Shown here: one piece after another, positions 26,291-35,418 of the stretch
Layout: every line of letters begins with the position of its first letter
How positions within the stretch are numbered: the first letter of the stretch is position 1
NCBI RefSeq assembly: GCF_000719865.1
Contig: NZ_JOID01000002.1
Span: 230,455 to 294,454 of the forward strand
Reading direction: 5' to 3'
DNA: 64,000 bases
Origin: Streptomyces albus subsp. albus
GTDB taxonomy: Bacteria > Actinomycetota > Actinomycetes > Streptomycetales > Streptomycetaceae
Notes under the pieces: model-generated
Databases searched by the model: none
What the model was told of the DNA's origin: nothing
What the model saw: the letters and a program-made list of their open reading frames with translations, nothing else
Made by a program: the position numbers and the translations under genes

Positions 26291-29023
26291 CTACGGCGTC
26301 AGCGTCTGCCCGATCGCCGCACCGGAGGGGAGCCCCAGCGTGCCGCGGCCGTAGTAGACGGCGCCGGAGGTGGAGACGCCCGAACTGCCGCTGTCCAGCT
26401 GGAGGATCGTCCCGTTGCCGCCGTCCTCGCCCATCGCGCCGATGGCGAGATCGGCGCGGCCCCAGCCCGACAGGTCCTGGAGGACCACGGAGGAGCCGAC
26501 CTTGTCACCGGACTCGCTGACGCCGCGGACGCCGGACGTGTCCTGGGAGAGGGCGCGGGCCCCGGAGCCGGTCAGGCCGGCGGAGCTGCCGCGCAGCAGC
26601 AGCGTCGCGCCCGCGTTCTTCCGGGCGGTGCCGCTGCGGGTCAGATCCTCGCCCGGCAGGCCGGCGAGGACGTCGGCGTAACCGTCGAGGTCGTAGTCGC
26701 CCGCCGAGACGGACCAGCCCATGGCGTCGCCCGCCTCGGCGGCGCCCGGGACGCCGGAGGTGTCCTGGTGGACGGTCCTCATCCCGGTCGTCGTGAAGCC
26801 GGTCGAGGTGCCGGGCACCACGGTCACCTGGCCGCCGGCCTTCGCGCCGGACTCGGCCGTGTACGCCTGGCCGATGACCAGGTCGTCGTAGCCGTTGCCG
26901 TTGACGTCCCCCGCGGCGACCGAGCGGCCGCCGCGCACGGACAGCGTGCTGACCTTCACCAGGCCCGCGGACGAGCCCTTGAACCAGGTGACCCGGCCGG
27001 TGCCGCCCGCGTCGCGGTAGTTGAGCGCCACGTCCGCGTAACCGTCGCGGTTGAAGTCGGCGGTGGCAGCGTCCATGTGGGCGACGGCGCCGGTGGCGCT
27101 GGTGAGCGTGCCGTACTTGGTGGCGCCGTCGGTGTGCCGCGCGTTCCAGTGGCCGCCCTTGCCGGTGCCGGCGGAGAAGACGTCGGCCTTGCCGTCGGCG
27201 TCGAAGTCGCCGACCGCGACGGCCGAACCCAGCTTGGCGCCGGACCTCGTGACGCCGGTGGTGGTGTACATGGACCCGGAGTCCAGCCCCGGCCCGTACA
27301 GCACGGTGACCGCGCCCTGGTCCGTCGCGTCCAGGTTCTCGCCGGGCGAGCCGACCGCCAGGTCCGCGTGTCCGTCCCCGTTGACGTCGCCCCAGGCGGT
27401 GACGGCACCGAAGGCGTCGCCGGACTCGGAGCCGCCGGGCACACCCGGGCTGTTCTGGGTCAGGGTGCGCTTGGCCTCGCCCACCGGTCCGTCCGTGCCG
27501 CCGGGCACGACGGTCAGCGAGCCCGCGCCGCTGGACGTCTTGGGCGTACCGGCCACCAGGTCGTTGATCCCGTCGCGGTTGACGTCCGAGGTGGGGACGG
27601 CCGAGTTCGCGCCCGGGGAGGCGGCGAAGCGACGGATCTCGCCGAGCTTCGCGTAGAGGGTGGTGCCGGGGCAGGCGGTCGCGAAGGCGTCGCGGTGGCC
27701 GGAGATCCGCTGGATCGTGGCCTCCTCGTCCGTCTTCCAGACGCCCGTGTCGGCCTTGGCGGTCAGCGTGACCGTGCCGCTCGGGTCACCGCCGTACTGG
27801 CCGAGCTTCCAGGCCGCGACGCGCGCCACGGATTCCAGCGCCGCCCGGGTCGGCTTGCCGGGCTGGATGCCCCGCGCCGGGTCGCCGTGGAAGTCGCCCA
27901 GGACGGCGATGCCCGTGGAGTAGCTGTTGAAGCCGTAGGTGTGGGCACCCGTCACCGGCAGGTCGATCCCGCCGCCGCGGCCCTCGAAGACCCGGCCGCA
28001 CTTGTCGACCAGGAAGTTGTAGCCGAGGTCGTTCCAGCCCTCGGACTCGACGTGGTAGGCCATGATGCCGCGCACCAGGGCCGGGGACTCGGCGCAGCTG
28101 TAGCTGTTCGTGCCCACCGTGTGGTGCACGAACACCGCCTCCACCTTCTCGATGTAGGTGGGCGGTTCCTCCACCATCGACTCGTCCGCGCCCCACGCGG
28201 CCCGGCTGATGACGGGCGGCTGCGTGACGGTGGACGGCGGGGCCTCCGGCACGGTCGCGGTGGGCGAGGGGGAGGCCGACGCCGAGTCCGTGGGCGAGGC
28301 GGTGCCGGTGGGCGATCCGGTGCCGGTCGGTGCGGCGCTGTCGGTGGGAGCGGCGCTGCCGGTCGGGGTGGCCGCCGGGGACTCGCCGGGTGCGGCGGTC
28401 TCGCCGGGCGTCGCACCGGGGGAAGGGCTCCCCGACGGTGTCTCCTCGGCCGCGAAGGCCACCGGGTCGAGCCCGGACCGGCTGTTCCTCGCCTCGGCCG
28501 CCGAGACCCCGGGGTCGACCAGGCTGATCCTCAATCCCTTGGGCAGTCCGGCGGAGGACGCGCCGTCCGCGGCCGCGACCCGCACCTCGACCCCGTCGGA
28601 GGGGCCGACCCACAGCGGCTCCGAACCGCCCCGGACACCGGGCCCCTTGGCCTCGGGCGGATGCGACTCGTCGGCGTCCAGGTCCTGCCAGGGCCCCCAC
28701 TCCCCGCTGTCGCTGTTCCGGGTGCGCACCTGCGCGCTGCCGTCGAGCTTCTTCGCGGCGCCGGTCCAGGTGACGCCGAGGAGGGAGAAGGGCTCGGTGT
28801 CCGTGCGCGGCAGGCCGCGCTTGCCCTGTCCGGTGTCCTTCAGCGCGATGTCGTGCACCGAGACCGGGCGCTTCGCCTTCCCGGCCTCCGCCCGGTCGTC
28901 GTCCGGGCCGGCGACGGCGTAGGTGACGGCGCCTCCGGCTCCCAGGACCACGGCGCCAAGAGTCAGCCAGGCTCTTCGTCTCAGGCTCAGCGGTCGGTAC
29001 GCATGCGTTGTACGCGGGCTCAC
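26291..29023 (-). CDS. Secreted PGRP-type N-acetylmuramoyl-L-alanine amidase with FG-GAP repeats
   Basis: A 910-residue protein. The N-terminus ('LRRRAWLTLGAVVLGAGGAVTYAVAGP') is a signal peptide, possibly Tat-type. A Thr/Pro/Ser-rich linker (about residues 205-275) precedes the PGRP/amidase_2 domain: 'PVISRAAWGADES', zinc-ligand candidates in 'AVFVHHTVGTN', 'GWNDLGYNFLVDKCGRVFEGRGGG' and 'ISGHRDAFATACPGTTLY'. About seven FG-GAP/VCBS-like repeats follow ('DVNRDGINDLVAG', 'DVNGDGHADLAVGSPGEN', 'DFDADGKADVF', 'DFNRDGYADVAL', 'DVNGNGYDDLVIG', 'DYDLDGYADVLAG', 'GRADLAIGAMGED'). It probably cleaves peptidoglycan outside the cell, the propeller mediating binding. GTG start at 29023 after GAGGGG. 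Confidence 0.92.
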   Translation of the reverse strand: MSPRTTHAYRPLSLRRRAWLTLGAVVLGAGGAVTYAVAGPDDDRAEAGKAKRPVSVHDIALKDTGQGKRGLPRTDTEPFSLLGVTWTGAAKKLDGSAQVRTRNSDSGEWGPWQDLDADESHPPEAKGPGVRGGSEPLWVGPSDGVEVRVAAADGASSAGLPKGLRISLVDPGVSAAEARNSRSGLDPVAFAAEETPSGSPSPGATPGETAAPGESPAATPTGSAAPTDSAAPTGTGSPTGTASPTDSASASPSPTATVPEAPPSTVTQPPVISRAAWGADESMVEEPPTYIEKVEAVFVHHTVGTNSYSCAESPALVRGIMAYHVESEGWNDLGYNFLVDKCGRVFEGRGGGIDLPVTGAHTYGFNSYSTGIAVLGDFHGDPARGIQPGKPTRAALESVARVAAWKLGQYGGDPSGTVTLTAKADTGVWKTDEEATIQRISGHRDAFATACPGTTLYAKLGEIRRFAASPGANSAVPTSDVNRDGINDLVAGTPKTSSGAGSLTVVPGGTDGPVGEAKRTLTQNSPGVPGGSESGDAFGAVTAWGDVNGDGHADLAVGSPGENLDATDQGAVTVLYGPGLDSGSMYTTTGVTRSGAKLGSAVAVGDFDADGKADVFSAGTGKGGHWNARHTDGATKYGTLTSATGAVAHMDAATADFNRDGYADVALNYRDAGGTGRVTWFKGSSAGLVKVSTLSVRGGRSVAAGDVNGNGYDDLVIGQAYTAESGAKAGGQVTVVPGTSTGFTTTGMRTVHQDTSGVPGAAEAGDAMGWSVSAGDYDLDGYADVLAGLPGEDLTRSGTARKNAGATLLLRGSSAGLTGSGARALSQDTSGVRGVSESGDKVGSSVVLQDLSGWGRADLAIGAMGEDGGNGTILQLDSGSSGVSTSGAVYYGRGTLGLPSGAAIGQTLTP

Positions 29024-29154
29024 TGCCCCACCCCTCGCAGAGTTCGCTTATGGGCTCACCCGTTGTGCGGGTGGCCTGTTGTAAAGCGCCGTCGCCTGCT
29101 GAAACGTCACTTCGTGCGGGGGTGGTGTGACGTCGCTCACGGCCCGGTCGGTCC

Positions 29155-29204
29155 GTAAGCCGCCGTAAGCCGCCGTAAGCCGCCGTAAGCCGCCGTAAGC
29201 CGCG
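29155..29204. repeat. Tandem decamer repeat, five copies
   Basis: GTAAGCCGCC repeated head-to-tail five times, the last ending GCG. It lies in the interval between the amidase promoter (29024 onward) and the end of the next minus-strand gene at 29211. It could be slippage-prone; no function is evident. Confidence 0.9.
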
Positions 29205-29210
29205 AACCGC

Positions 29211-29600
29211 TCAGGGGCGGAAGCGGGCGGCGGCCAGGATCTCCCGCAGGAGCGCCTCGCGCTGGTGCGGTGCGCCCGGCCGGCCGGTCAGGACCCGCCG
29301 CCATTCGCGGGTGGTCTCGCGCGGGCCGGATGCGGTGGAGCGGTAGGACGCGCGGCAGTTGAGGACGACGCCGCCGTGCTTTCCGGACAGCGGTCCCGAC
29401 AGGTTGACGCGGACGGAGACCCCGGGGAACTCCGCCGTCACGGTGTCCTGGTGGCACGCGACCCGGACGGCCCCGGCCAGCCGGCCGTCGCCGATGATCA
29501 GGGTGAACCGGAGGGCGAGGCCCTGCCGTTGAAGGGCGGTCTCCCGCCGGCGCTGCCGCGCCTGGTGGGCCACGCCGGGTGAGGTGTCCGCGTCGGGCAT
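29211..29600 (-). CDS. Hypothetical protein
   Basis: A 129-residue protein starting MPDADTSPGVAHQARQRRRETALQRQGLALRFTLIIGDGRLAGAVRVACHQDTVTAEFPGVSVRVNLSGPL. After a basic N-terminus come beta-rich strands and a basic helical C-terminus ('RETTREWRRVLTGR...REALLREILAAARF'). The ATG at 29600 has CAGGAGA 9 nt upstream. Function not recognised. Confidence 0.6.
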   Translation of the reverse strand: MPDADTSPGVAHQARQRRRETALQRQGLALRFTLIIGDGRLAGAVRVACHQDTVTAEFPGVSVRVNLSGPLSGKHGGVVLNCRASYRSTASGPRETTREWRRVLTGRPGAPHQREALLREILAAARFRP

Positions 29601-30315
29601 GGTGAGTCGTCTCCTGCCTGGGACTGCCTGCGACTGCCTGCGCCGTCCACGTGCTGTCCGGCCGCGGACGAGCGGCCCGCCGGTGAGGGCCGGACTGGAT
29701 CTCCGGGGCCGGAAAAAGACCGCCGGGGATTCGGCCGGAAGCGGGGCCGGGGGGGTGCGGTGAAAGTGTGGCAAAGACCGTTCGAGAAACGGTTGGAGAG
29801 AATGTCGAATCGCAGCTCAGGAGGTGCCCGGCGCGGATGTGCGGCGGCCCGGGCGGACGCCCGGCAACCATTACGGCCGTGAAACCGGGAGGTTTCATCG
29901 GAGGTGCGCGGTGGGGCGGTTCCGGCCAGGCGCGCGGCCGGTGGCGAACCGGTGGGCCGGCTTGCGGTTCCCCCGGTACAGATTGCGCCATTTCAGTGCC
30001 GCGCGGCCGGACTCGCGCGTCCATCCGCCCGGTGACCGGGGCAAAGGGGGCGTCACGCGGAAGGGGCGCCGTGTTCCCGGGGCGATTCCCGGCCTCCGGG
30101 CGGGTCCGCCGTTCCGGCGACAATTGCCGCACAAGGCGGTGAAACGGGCTTTGGTCCTCCGCTGTCACGCGCTTTGCATACAAAGGTCTTTCGTAGCTTT
30201 AGCGCCACGGGCCCCCCGAGTACGTCTGGTTGACCTGGAAACCGCTGTGTATGTTTCTTGCTGCTTCAGTGATTGTCGATGAGTCACCGGCATCTGTATC
30301 CGAATTGGGGGACTG
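29601..30315. other. 715-nt non-coding region upstream of the SARP gene
   Basis: No frame here has coding bias or a convincing start. GC content drops over 30140-30310, as expected for the SARP promoter region. A short inverted repeat ACCGTTCGAGAAACGGT lies at 29777-29793 near a less GC-rich stretch; it could be an operator. Confidence 0.6.
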
Positions 30316-31176
30316 GTGGATCGCTCGAAGCTTTTGTACCAACGCAATCCGAGGCCGTCGGCGGAAGAACGCCCCGTAGCCGGGGAAGGCGGAGCGGAAG
30401 TTCACGGCGGAGTTCTCGGACCCCTGCATCTGGGTGTCTCCGCGACGGCCGAAGGTGTCGCGATCGCGCCGAAGGTCCGCACGGTCATGGCCATGCTGCT
30501 GGTCCACGCCGACCACGTGGTTCCGGTGCACGCCCTGATGCGCGAACTCTGGGGGGAACGGCCCCCGGCGACCGGTTTGCGCACCTTGCAGACCTACATA
30601 CTGAACTGCAGAAAGACATTCTCCCAACTCACCGGCCGCTCGCCCGCTCACGTCGCCCGGGAGGTCCTGGTGACCGGGGCGGGCGGCTATGGACTGAAGA
30701 GCACGCATATCCGCCTCGATTGGCTGGAGTTCCAGCGGCTGAAGAACCTCGGGACCAAGGCGCTGGAAGAGGGCGGCAGCGCGGCCGGCATCGAACTGCT
30801 CGACGCCGCCCTGGCGCTGTGGCGGGGCGACGCCCTGGCCGACACCCCGGAGGGGCCCGTACTCCATTCCAAGCGGCGGTTCTTCGAGGAGTCCCGGCTC
30901 GACGCCATAGCGATCCGTGCCGAGGCGCAGATCAGGGCCGGCCTGCACCAGCGGGCCGTCACCCAGCTGGCCGCGGTGACCACCGAGCACACGCTCCACG
31001 AGGGGCTGCACGCCCAGTACGTCCGCGCGCTCGCGCTCGGCGGCCGCCGGGCCGAGGCCCTGGGGGTGCTGCGGACCCTGCGCACCCGGCTGGTGAGCGA
31101 GATCGGCATCGAGCCCGGCGCCTCGCTCCGGGAGCTCCAGCTCGCCATCCTCAGTTCGGAGCCCGGCGCCGTGTGA
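30316..31176 (+). CDS. SARP-family pathway activator
   Basis: A 286-residue protein. After a 35-residue N-terminal extension comes the OmpR-like winged helix (about residues 38-130: 'LHLGVSATAEGVAIAPKVRTVMAMLLVHADHVVPVHALMRELWGERPPATGLRTLQTYILNCRKTF'). The BTAD helical domain (about 135-280) follows: 'LDWLEFQRLKNLGTKAL', 'GIELLDAALALWRGDALAD', 'GLHAQYVRALALGGRRAEALGVLRTLRTRLVSEIGIEPGASLRELQLAIL'. Such regulators bind 11-bp-periodic heptamer repeats upstream of biosynthetic operons; a matching site lies at 31391-31408. GTG start at 30316 after GGGGGA. It heads the biosynthetic locus. Confidence 0.94.
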   Translation: MDRSKLLYQRNPRPSAEERPVAGEGGAEVHGGVLGPLHLGVSATAEGVAIAPKVRTVMAMLLVHADHVVPVHALMRELWGERPPATGLRTLQTYILNCRKTFSQLTGRSPAHVAREVLVTGAGGYGLKSTHIRLDWLEFQRLKNLGTKALEEGGSAAGIELLDAALALWRGDALADTPEGPVLHSKRRFFEESRLDAIAIRAEAQIRAGLHQRAVTQLAAVTTEHTLHEGLHAQYVRALALGGRRAEALGVLRTLRTRLVSEIGIEPGASLRELQLAILSSEPGAV

Positions 31177-31242
31177 ACCCCCGCTCCGCGGCAGGCCACG
31201 GCCGGCTGCGGAGCGGGCGCGGTCACCGCCCTCCGCACCAGT

Positions 31243-31278
31243 GCCCGCCCGGATTCCCGGGGCGGGCCTTTTCCTTTT
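31243..31278 (+). terminator. Rho-independent terminator after the SARP gene
   Basis: Stem GCCCGCCCGG pairs with CCGGGGCGGGC (one bulged base) around a 4-nt loop, followed by a T-rich tract CTTTTCCTTTT. It is 67 nt after the SARP stop codon. Confidence 0.8.
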
Positions 31279-31390
31279 CCCCCCGGCGGGCCCGCACGCG
31301 CCGTGGGCGTGCCGGCGAACGTAAGCGCCCCGTTGACCAGCGGCTCTGCCGTTTCCAGGCTCGACGTCGAATGCTTCTGGGGTTCGCTTC

Positions 31391-31408
31391 CGACAGGGTC
31401 TCGACAGG
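31391..31408 (+). promoter_or_regulatory. Candidate SARP operator (heptamer direct repeat)
   Basis: CGACAGG-GTCT-CGACAGG: two identical heptamers with a 4-nt spacer, i.e. an 11-bp period, the spacing SARP proteins use. Seven bases further on is CAGGCT (31416-31421), a plausible -10 element. It lies 143 nt upstream of the adenylation gene and 215 nt after the SARP stop, within the 374-nt gap that otherwise holds only the terminator. Confidence 0.6.
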
Positions 31409-31550
31409 GGTTTGCCAGGCTTGCGGCGCAGACGGCCCCGCCAGGGGAAGCCCCGTTCGCGTCCAGTGGCCGGAAGCGGCCGGCCGGGGATCCGGGGCTG
31501 AGCGCGGCCGGCCGTCCTGCCTCTCGCCCCCTACGGACCCTGGAGGGACC

Positions 31551-33236
31551 TTGAGCAGCCAGGCCCCGTCCCCGTACCCCACCGCCGGCCCCGCACCATG
31601 GCTCCGGCCCGAACTCCCCCTGGCGCCCGGCGCGGTCACCCGGGCACGGGAGCTGGCCCTGCGCAACCCGGCGGCGCTCGACACGAGGACCGCGCTCCTC
31701 GCCCACGTCGTCCGGCACGCCCGGACCCGGCCGGACGCCTGCGCGGTCCTCGACGGCGAACGCACGCTGACCTACGGACAGTTGGTCGCCAGGGTCGCCT
31801 CGGCGCGAGACGCGCTGCGCGACCGCGGGGTGCGGACCGGTGACGTGGTCGCGGCCGTCGGGCCGCGCAGCGCGCACACGCCGGTCGCCTTCCTGGCCCT
31901 GGAGAGCCTCGGGGCGTCGTATCTGCCGATCGACATGAGCTGGCCGGAGAACCGCGTCCGTGACGTGCTGGACCGCAGCGGGCCGGCCCTGCTGCTCGAC
32001 TACTCCGGCGGCGCCGCCTCGGCCGCGCGTTCGGCCGCCGGCGCCGAAGGGCTCGGCATCCTGAGCCTGCCCACGGAGGGCAGGCCCGGTCCCCTGGACG
32101 AGGATGTGTACGGCGACCGCTCCGGCGAGGCCCGGTACACGATCTTCACCTCGGGCACCACGGGCCGCCCCAAGGGCGCCACCATCGAGCACCGTGGGCT
32201 GCTCAACCATCTGTGGTCCAAGACGGCCGACCTGTCCCTGGGGCCCGGGGACGCGGTGGCCTTCTCGGCGCCGCTGGTGTTCGACATCTCGATCTGGCAG
32301 ATGCTCTGCCCGTTCCTGGTCGGCGGCAGGGTCGTCGTGCTCGACGACGCCGCCATGCGCATGCCCCGCTGGCTGGCCGACGCCCTCGACACCGCGGGCG
32401 TGACCGTCGTCGAACTGGTGCCCACCGTCGTCGGCCGGCTCGTGGAGGAGACACGGCGCCGGGAGGGACCGGCGCTGCCGAAGCTGCGGTGGCTGCTCTC
32501 CACCGGCGAGGAGCTGTACCCCGCCCTGGCGGAGCAGGTGCTCGACGCACTCCCGCACGTGTCCCTCCTCAACGCCTACGGGCCCGCGGAGTGCTCCGAC
32601 GACGTCACCCTGCACACCGTGACCCGCGCCGACCTGGGGCGCCCCCGGCTGCCCGTCGGCACGCCCGTCGCCAACTGCGTCCTCCACGTCCTGCTTCCGG
32701 CCGGCGACGGCACCTGGCGGCCGGCCGAACCGGGGGAGAGCGGCGAGCTGTTCGTCGGCGGCACCTGCGTCGGCCTCGGCTATCTCAACGACCCCGCCAC
32801 CACCGGACGCGCCTTCTTCCGCGACCCCTTCGACCCGGACTCCCCGACCGGCCGGATCTACCGCACCGGCGACCTCGCCCGCGTCGAGGACGGGTTCCTC
32901 TTCTACCTGGGGCGCGGAGACCGGCAGGTCAAGGTGGGCGGCGTCCGGATGGAACTCGGCGAGATCGAGGCCGTCCTCAGCCGGCACCCCGCCGTCGAGC
33001 AGTGCGCGGTCACCGTCTCCGACGAGGGCGCCCTGAGCGAACTCGTCGCCCACTACACCCTGCGCACCGAGGTGCCGCGGCAGGAACTGCGGCAGGCGCT
33101 CGTCGCGGCCCTGCCCCCGGTGATGGTGCCGCGGCACTGGCGGCGATGGGACGCGCTGCCCCTGAGCCGCAACGGAAAGATCGACCACCGGTCGCTCTCG
33201 GCGGCCACGGCCCACACCCGGAAAGAGGCGCGATGA
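31551..33236 (+). CDS. Stand-alone amino acid adenylation enzyme
   Basis: A 561-residue ANL enzyme expected to activate an amino acid as its AMP ester and load a carrier protein. Core motifs: A3 'YTIFTSGTTGRPKGATIEH', A4 'FSAPLVFDISIWQM', A5 'NAYGPAECSDDVTL', A7 'YRTGDLARVEDGFLFYLGRGDRQVKVGGVRMELGEIE', A10 'LPLSRNGKIDHRSL'. A conserved Asp in 'FDISIW' implies an alpha-amino acid substrate. 'YGPAECSDDVT' resembles free-standing prolyl-type ligases, but specificity is not proven. TTG start at 31551 behind GGAGG. Overlaps the next gene by 4 nt (ATGA). Confidence 0.92.
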   Translation: MSSQAPSPYPTAGPAPWLRPELPLAPGAVTRARELALRNPAALDTRTALLAHVVRHARTRPDACAVLDGERTLTYGQLVARVASARDALRDRGVRTGDVVAAVGPRSAHTPVAFLALESLGASYLPIDMSWPENRVRDVLDRSGPALLLDYSGGAASAARSAAGAEGLGILSLPTEGRPGPLDEDVYGDRSGEARYTIFTSGTTGRPKGATIEHRGLLNHLWSKTADLSLGPGDAVAFSAPLVFDISIWQMLCPFLVGGRVVVLDDAAMRMPRWLADALDTAGVTVVELVPTVVGRLVEETRRREGPALPKLRWLLSTGEELYPALAEQVLDALPHVSLLNAYGPAECSDDVTLHTVTRADLGRPRLPVGTPVANCVLHVLLPAGDGTWRPAEPGESGELFVGGTCVGLGYLNDPATTGRAFFRDPFDPDSPTGRIYRTGDLARVEDGFLFYLGRGDRQVKVGGVRMELGEIEAVLSRHPAVEQCAVTVSDEGALSELVAHYTLRTEVPRQELRQALVAALPPVMVPRHWRRWDALPLSRNGKIDHRSLSAATAHTRKEAR

Positions 33237-34480
33237 CCACGGCAACCAGCACGGCGGCGACAGCGACAGCGACAGCGGTGACGGGGGCGGGGACGGCGGG
33301 GGCGTCCGGGAACGCGGGCCGGTCCGGCGTCCCCGACCTGGCCGAACGCCTCGCGGCGGTCACCCGGGTCGCCGAACGGCACCTGGACCGCACCGAGCGG
33401 GACGCGTCGTTCCCCGCGGAGGCCCTGGCGGAACTGCGCACCACCCGTCTGCTCGGCCTGCAGGTGCCCCGGGAGGAGGGCGGCCTCGGCGGCACCCTCG
33501 ACGACCTGGTCGAGGCCGGCATGGTGCTCGGGCGCACCGACATGTCCCTGGCCATGATCTTCGTGATGCACTGCCAGCAGGCCGAGGCGGTGGTGCGGCA
33601 CGCCGCGTCACCCCTGCGGGAGGAACTGATCCCGCTCCTCGCCGAGGGCAAGCTGTACCTGGCGTCCGTGACCACCGAGAGCGGCAAGGGCGCCGACCTG
33701 TTCCGGTCCGAGGCCCCGCTGCACGAGGCGGACGGGACCCTGGAGGTCGACCGGACCGTCCCCATCTCGACGGGCGGCACCTCCGCGGACGGCTTCCTGA
33801 TCACCATGCGCAGCCCGTACGCCACGGCGGACCACCACGTCTCCCTCGTCTACGCCCACCGCCACCAGCTCGACGTGGAGGTCACCGGGGAGTGGAACCC
33901 GATGGGGATGCGCGCCACGCACAGTCCGCCGCTGAAGCTCCGCGGCCGGATCCCGGCCCACCACGTGGTCGGCGAACACGGCGCGTTCCACCGCATCGTG
34001 CAGTCCGTCTTCGGCCCCCTCGCCCACATCGGCTGGTCCGCCGTCTGGCTGGGCACCGCCTCCGGGGCCCTGGCCCGGGTGCTGCGCCTGCTGCGCGACC
34101 CGGCCGGACGCAAAGGCCGGGACCTGGGCTCGGAGCTGCTGCTCACCCGGCTGTCCCGGGCCCGGCAGCGGCTGGAGACCGTCCACGCGCTGCTGCGCCG
34201 GACCCAGGCGCTGGCCGAGTCCGGGACGGACTGGTCGGTCACCGGCCACCAGCTGCTCCTGAACAACCTCAAGATCACGGCGGCCGAGGAGTGCCACGCC
34301 GCCGTCGACGAGCTCGTCGACGCGCTGGGCCTCCGGCACGGCTACCTCCGGGACTCGCCGACCCGGCTGGAGAAGGCCCTGCGCGATCTGCGCTCCGCCG
34401 CCCTCAACTACGGCAACGACCGGCTGCACCTGGCCGACGGGCGGCTCTGCCTGCTCGACCCGGACGTGCGGTTCGCCTGA
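33233..34480 (+). CDS. Acyl-CoA dehydrogenase-like flavoenzyme
   Basis: A 415-residue protein after an Ala/Thr-rich N-terminus. Family segments: 'LGLQVPREEGGLGGTLDDLVEAGMVLGRTDMSLAMIFVMH' (N-terminal helices), 'KLYLASVTTESGKGADLF' (flavin-binding strand), 'EWNPMGMRATHSPPLKLRGRIP', and C-terminal helices 'LLLNNLKITAAEECHAAVDELVDALGL'. With a coupled adenylation enzyme and a free carrier protein, the likely role is oxidation of a carrier-bound aminoacyl thioester, as in prolyl-carrier dehydrogenases. This is inferred from the gene set; the substrate is unproven. Confidence 0.88.
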   Translation: MTTATSTAATATATAVTGAGTAGASGNAGRSGVPDLAERLAAVTRVAERHLDRTERDASFPAEALAELRTTRLLGLQVPREEGGLGGTLDDLVEAGMVLGRTDMSLAMIFVMHCQQAEAVVRHAASPLREELIPLLAEGKLYLASVTTESGKGADLFRSEAPLHEADGTLEVDRTVPISTGGTSADGFLITMRSPYATADHHVSLVYAHRHQLDVEVTGEWNPMGMRATHSPPLKLRGRIPAHHVVGEHGAFHRIVQSVFGPLAHIGWSAVWLGTASGALARVLRLLRDPAGRKGRDLGSELLLTRLSRARQRLETVHALLRRTQALAESGTDWSVTGHQLLLNNLKITAAEECHAAVDELVDALGLRHGYLRDSPTRLEKALRDLRSAALNYGNDRLHLADGRLCLLDPDVRFA

Positions 34481-34553
34481 CCGCCGGCCGCCGCCGCGGC
34501 CCTCCGCTTCCATCCGCCCGCATCCCTTCGCATTCACCCTCCGAGGAGCCGTC

Positions 34554-35123
34554 ATGCCCGGAAACACCGCCGAAAGCCCGACCCAGAACTGGAACACCGC
34601 CCTGAAGTACATCGCGGGACGCAAAGCGGCCGAGGAGTCCCTGGGCTTCGTCGCGCACGTCAGCGCCACCGTCCGCGACACCGGGGACGCGGCGGACGTC
34701 GCCCCGGCGGTGGCCCGCGCCTGTGTGCCGTTCTTCGCCACCGCCGTCCTGCTGGACCCCGCGCCCGCGCTCGGCGAGGCCGTGTTCCGGGGCACGGAGG
34801 ACCTGACGGCCGTCGCCGGGACCCTGCGCGGCCTCGCCGCCGAGGCGGGCGGGCGGCAGCTCGTCATCAGCGAGCACGAGGGGCTGGCCGCCAAGACCGA
34901 CCCGCGCCACCTGGAACTGCTGCGCGAGGGCGGGGGCGACTCGGCGGTCGTTCTCTCCCTCGCCTACCGCGGGCTGTCCGGCGGCCACCTCGTCCTCGTA
35001 CGGCAGGCCACCCACCGGCGGGGGGCCTTCAGCCCCGGGGACCTCGCGCTGGCGTCCGAAGTCGCCGACCGCGTCGGGGCGTTCAACGCGATCGCCGGCC
35101 TGACCGCCCGCGCCGGGCAGTGA
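34554..35123 (+). CDS. GAF-like domain protein
   Basis: A 189-residue protein. Residues 25-180 have the alternating strands and helices of a GAF fold ('AAEESLGFVAHVSATVRD', 'FFATAVLLDPAPAL', 'DSAVVLSLAYRGLSGGHLVLVRQ', 'GAFSPGDLALASEVADRVGAFNAIAGL'). The last segment is the typical GAF exit helix. It could sense a small molecule or serve as an accessory factor. GAGGAG lies 5 nt before the ATG at 34554. It is embedded in the biosynthetic operon, which is unusual for a sensor domain. Confidence 0.72.
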   Translation: MPGNTAESPTQNWNTALKYIAGRKAAEESLGFVAHVSATVRDTGDAADVAPAVARACVPFFATAVLLDPAPALGEAVFRGTEDLTAVAGTLRGLAAEAGGRQLVISEHEGLAAKTDPRHLELLREGGGDSAVVLSLAYRGLSGGHLVLVRQATHRRGAFSPGDLALASEVADRVGAFNAIAGLTARAGQ

Positions 35124-35162
35124 CCCGGCCGGCCGGACGCCGGACACCACCGAGGAGAGCTG

Positions 35163-35393
35163 ATGACAGCGACCTGGACCGACGTACGCGACTGGATCCT
35201 CGAGCGCAATCCCGACCTCACGGAACTGCGGCCCGAGACCGACATCATCGACTCACGCATCGTCGACTCCCTGCAGTTCGTCGAACTCGTCCTCTTCATC
35301 GAGGACTTGCGCGGCACGGCGCTGGGGTCGGACGACGTCAGCCTCGACGCCTTCCGCACGCTCAAGAGCATCGAGCAGACCTTCTTCTCGTGA
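35163..35393 (+). CDS. Free-standing acyl/peptidyl carrier protein
   Basis: A 76-residue protein (MTATWTDVRDWILERNPDL...). The phosphopantetheine attachment serine is Ser36 in 'DIIDSRIVDSLQFVELVLFIEDL'. This extended 'DSRIVDSL' context is typical of discrete carrier proteins partnering stand-alone adenylation enzymes. GAGGAG precedes the ATG at 35163. It is the expected acceptor for the adenylate and the dehydrogenase's tethering site. Confidence 0.92.
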   Translation: MTATWTDVRDWILERNPDLTELRPETDIIDSRIVDSLQFVELVLFIEDLRGTALGSDDVSLDAFRTLKSIEQTFFS

Positions 35394-35418
35394 CGGCCGG
35401 CCCGCGGGAGGAGCGGCG

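Noticed and set aside
29155..29204. Possible CRISPR-like array
   Set aside because: The 10-bp units are contiguous with no spacers, and no cas genes are present; it is a simple tandem repeat.
29824..30282. Open frame upstream of the SARP gene
   Set aside because: No third-position GC bias, an Arg-rich product without domain pattern, and a GC drop consistent with a promoter region.
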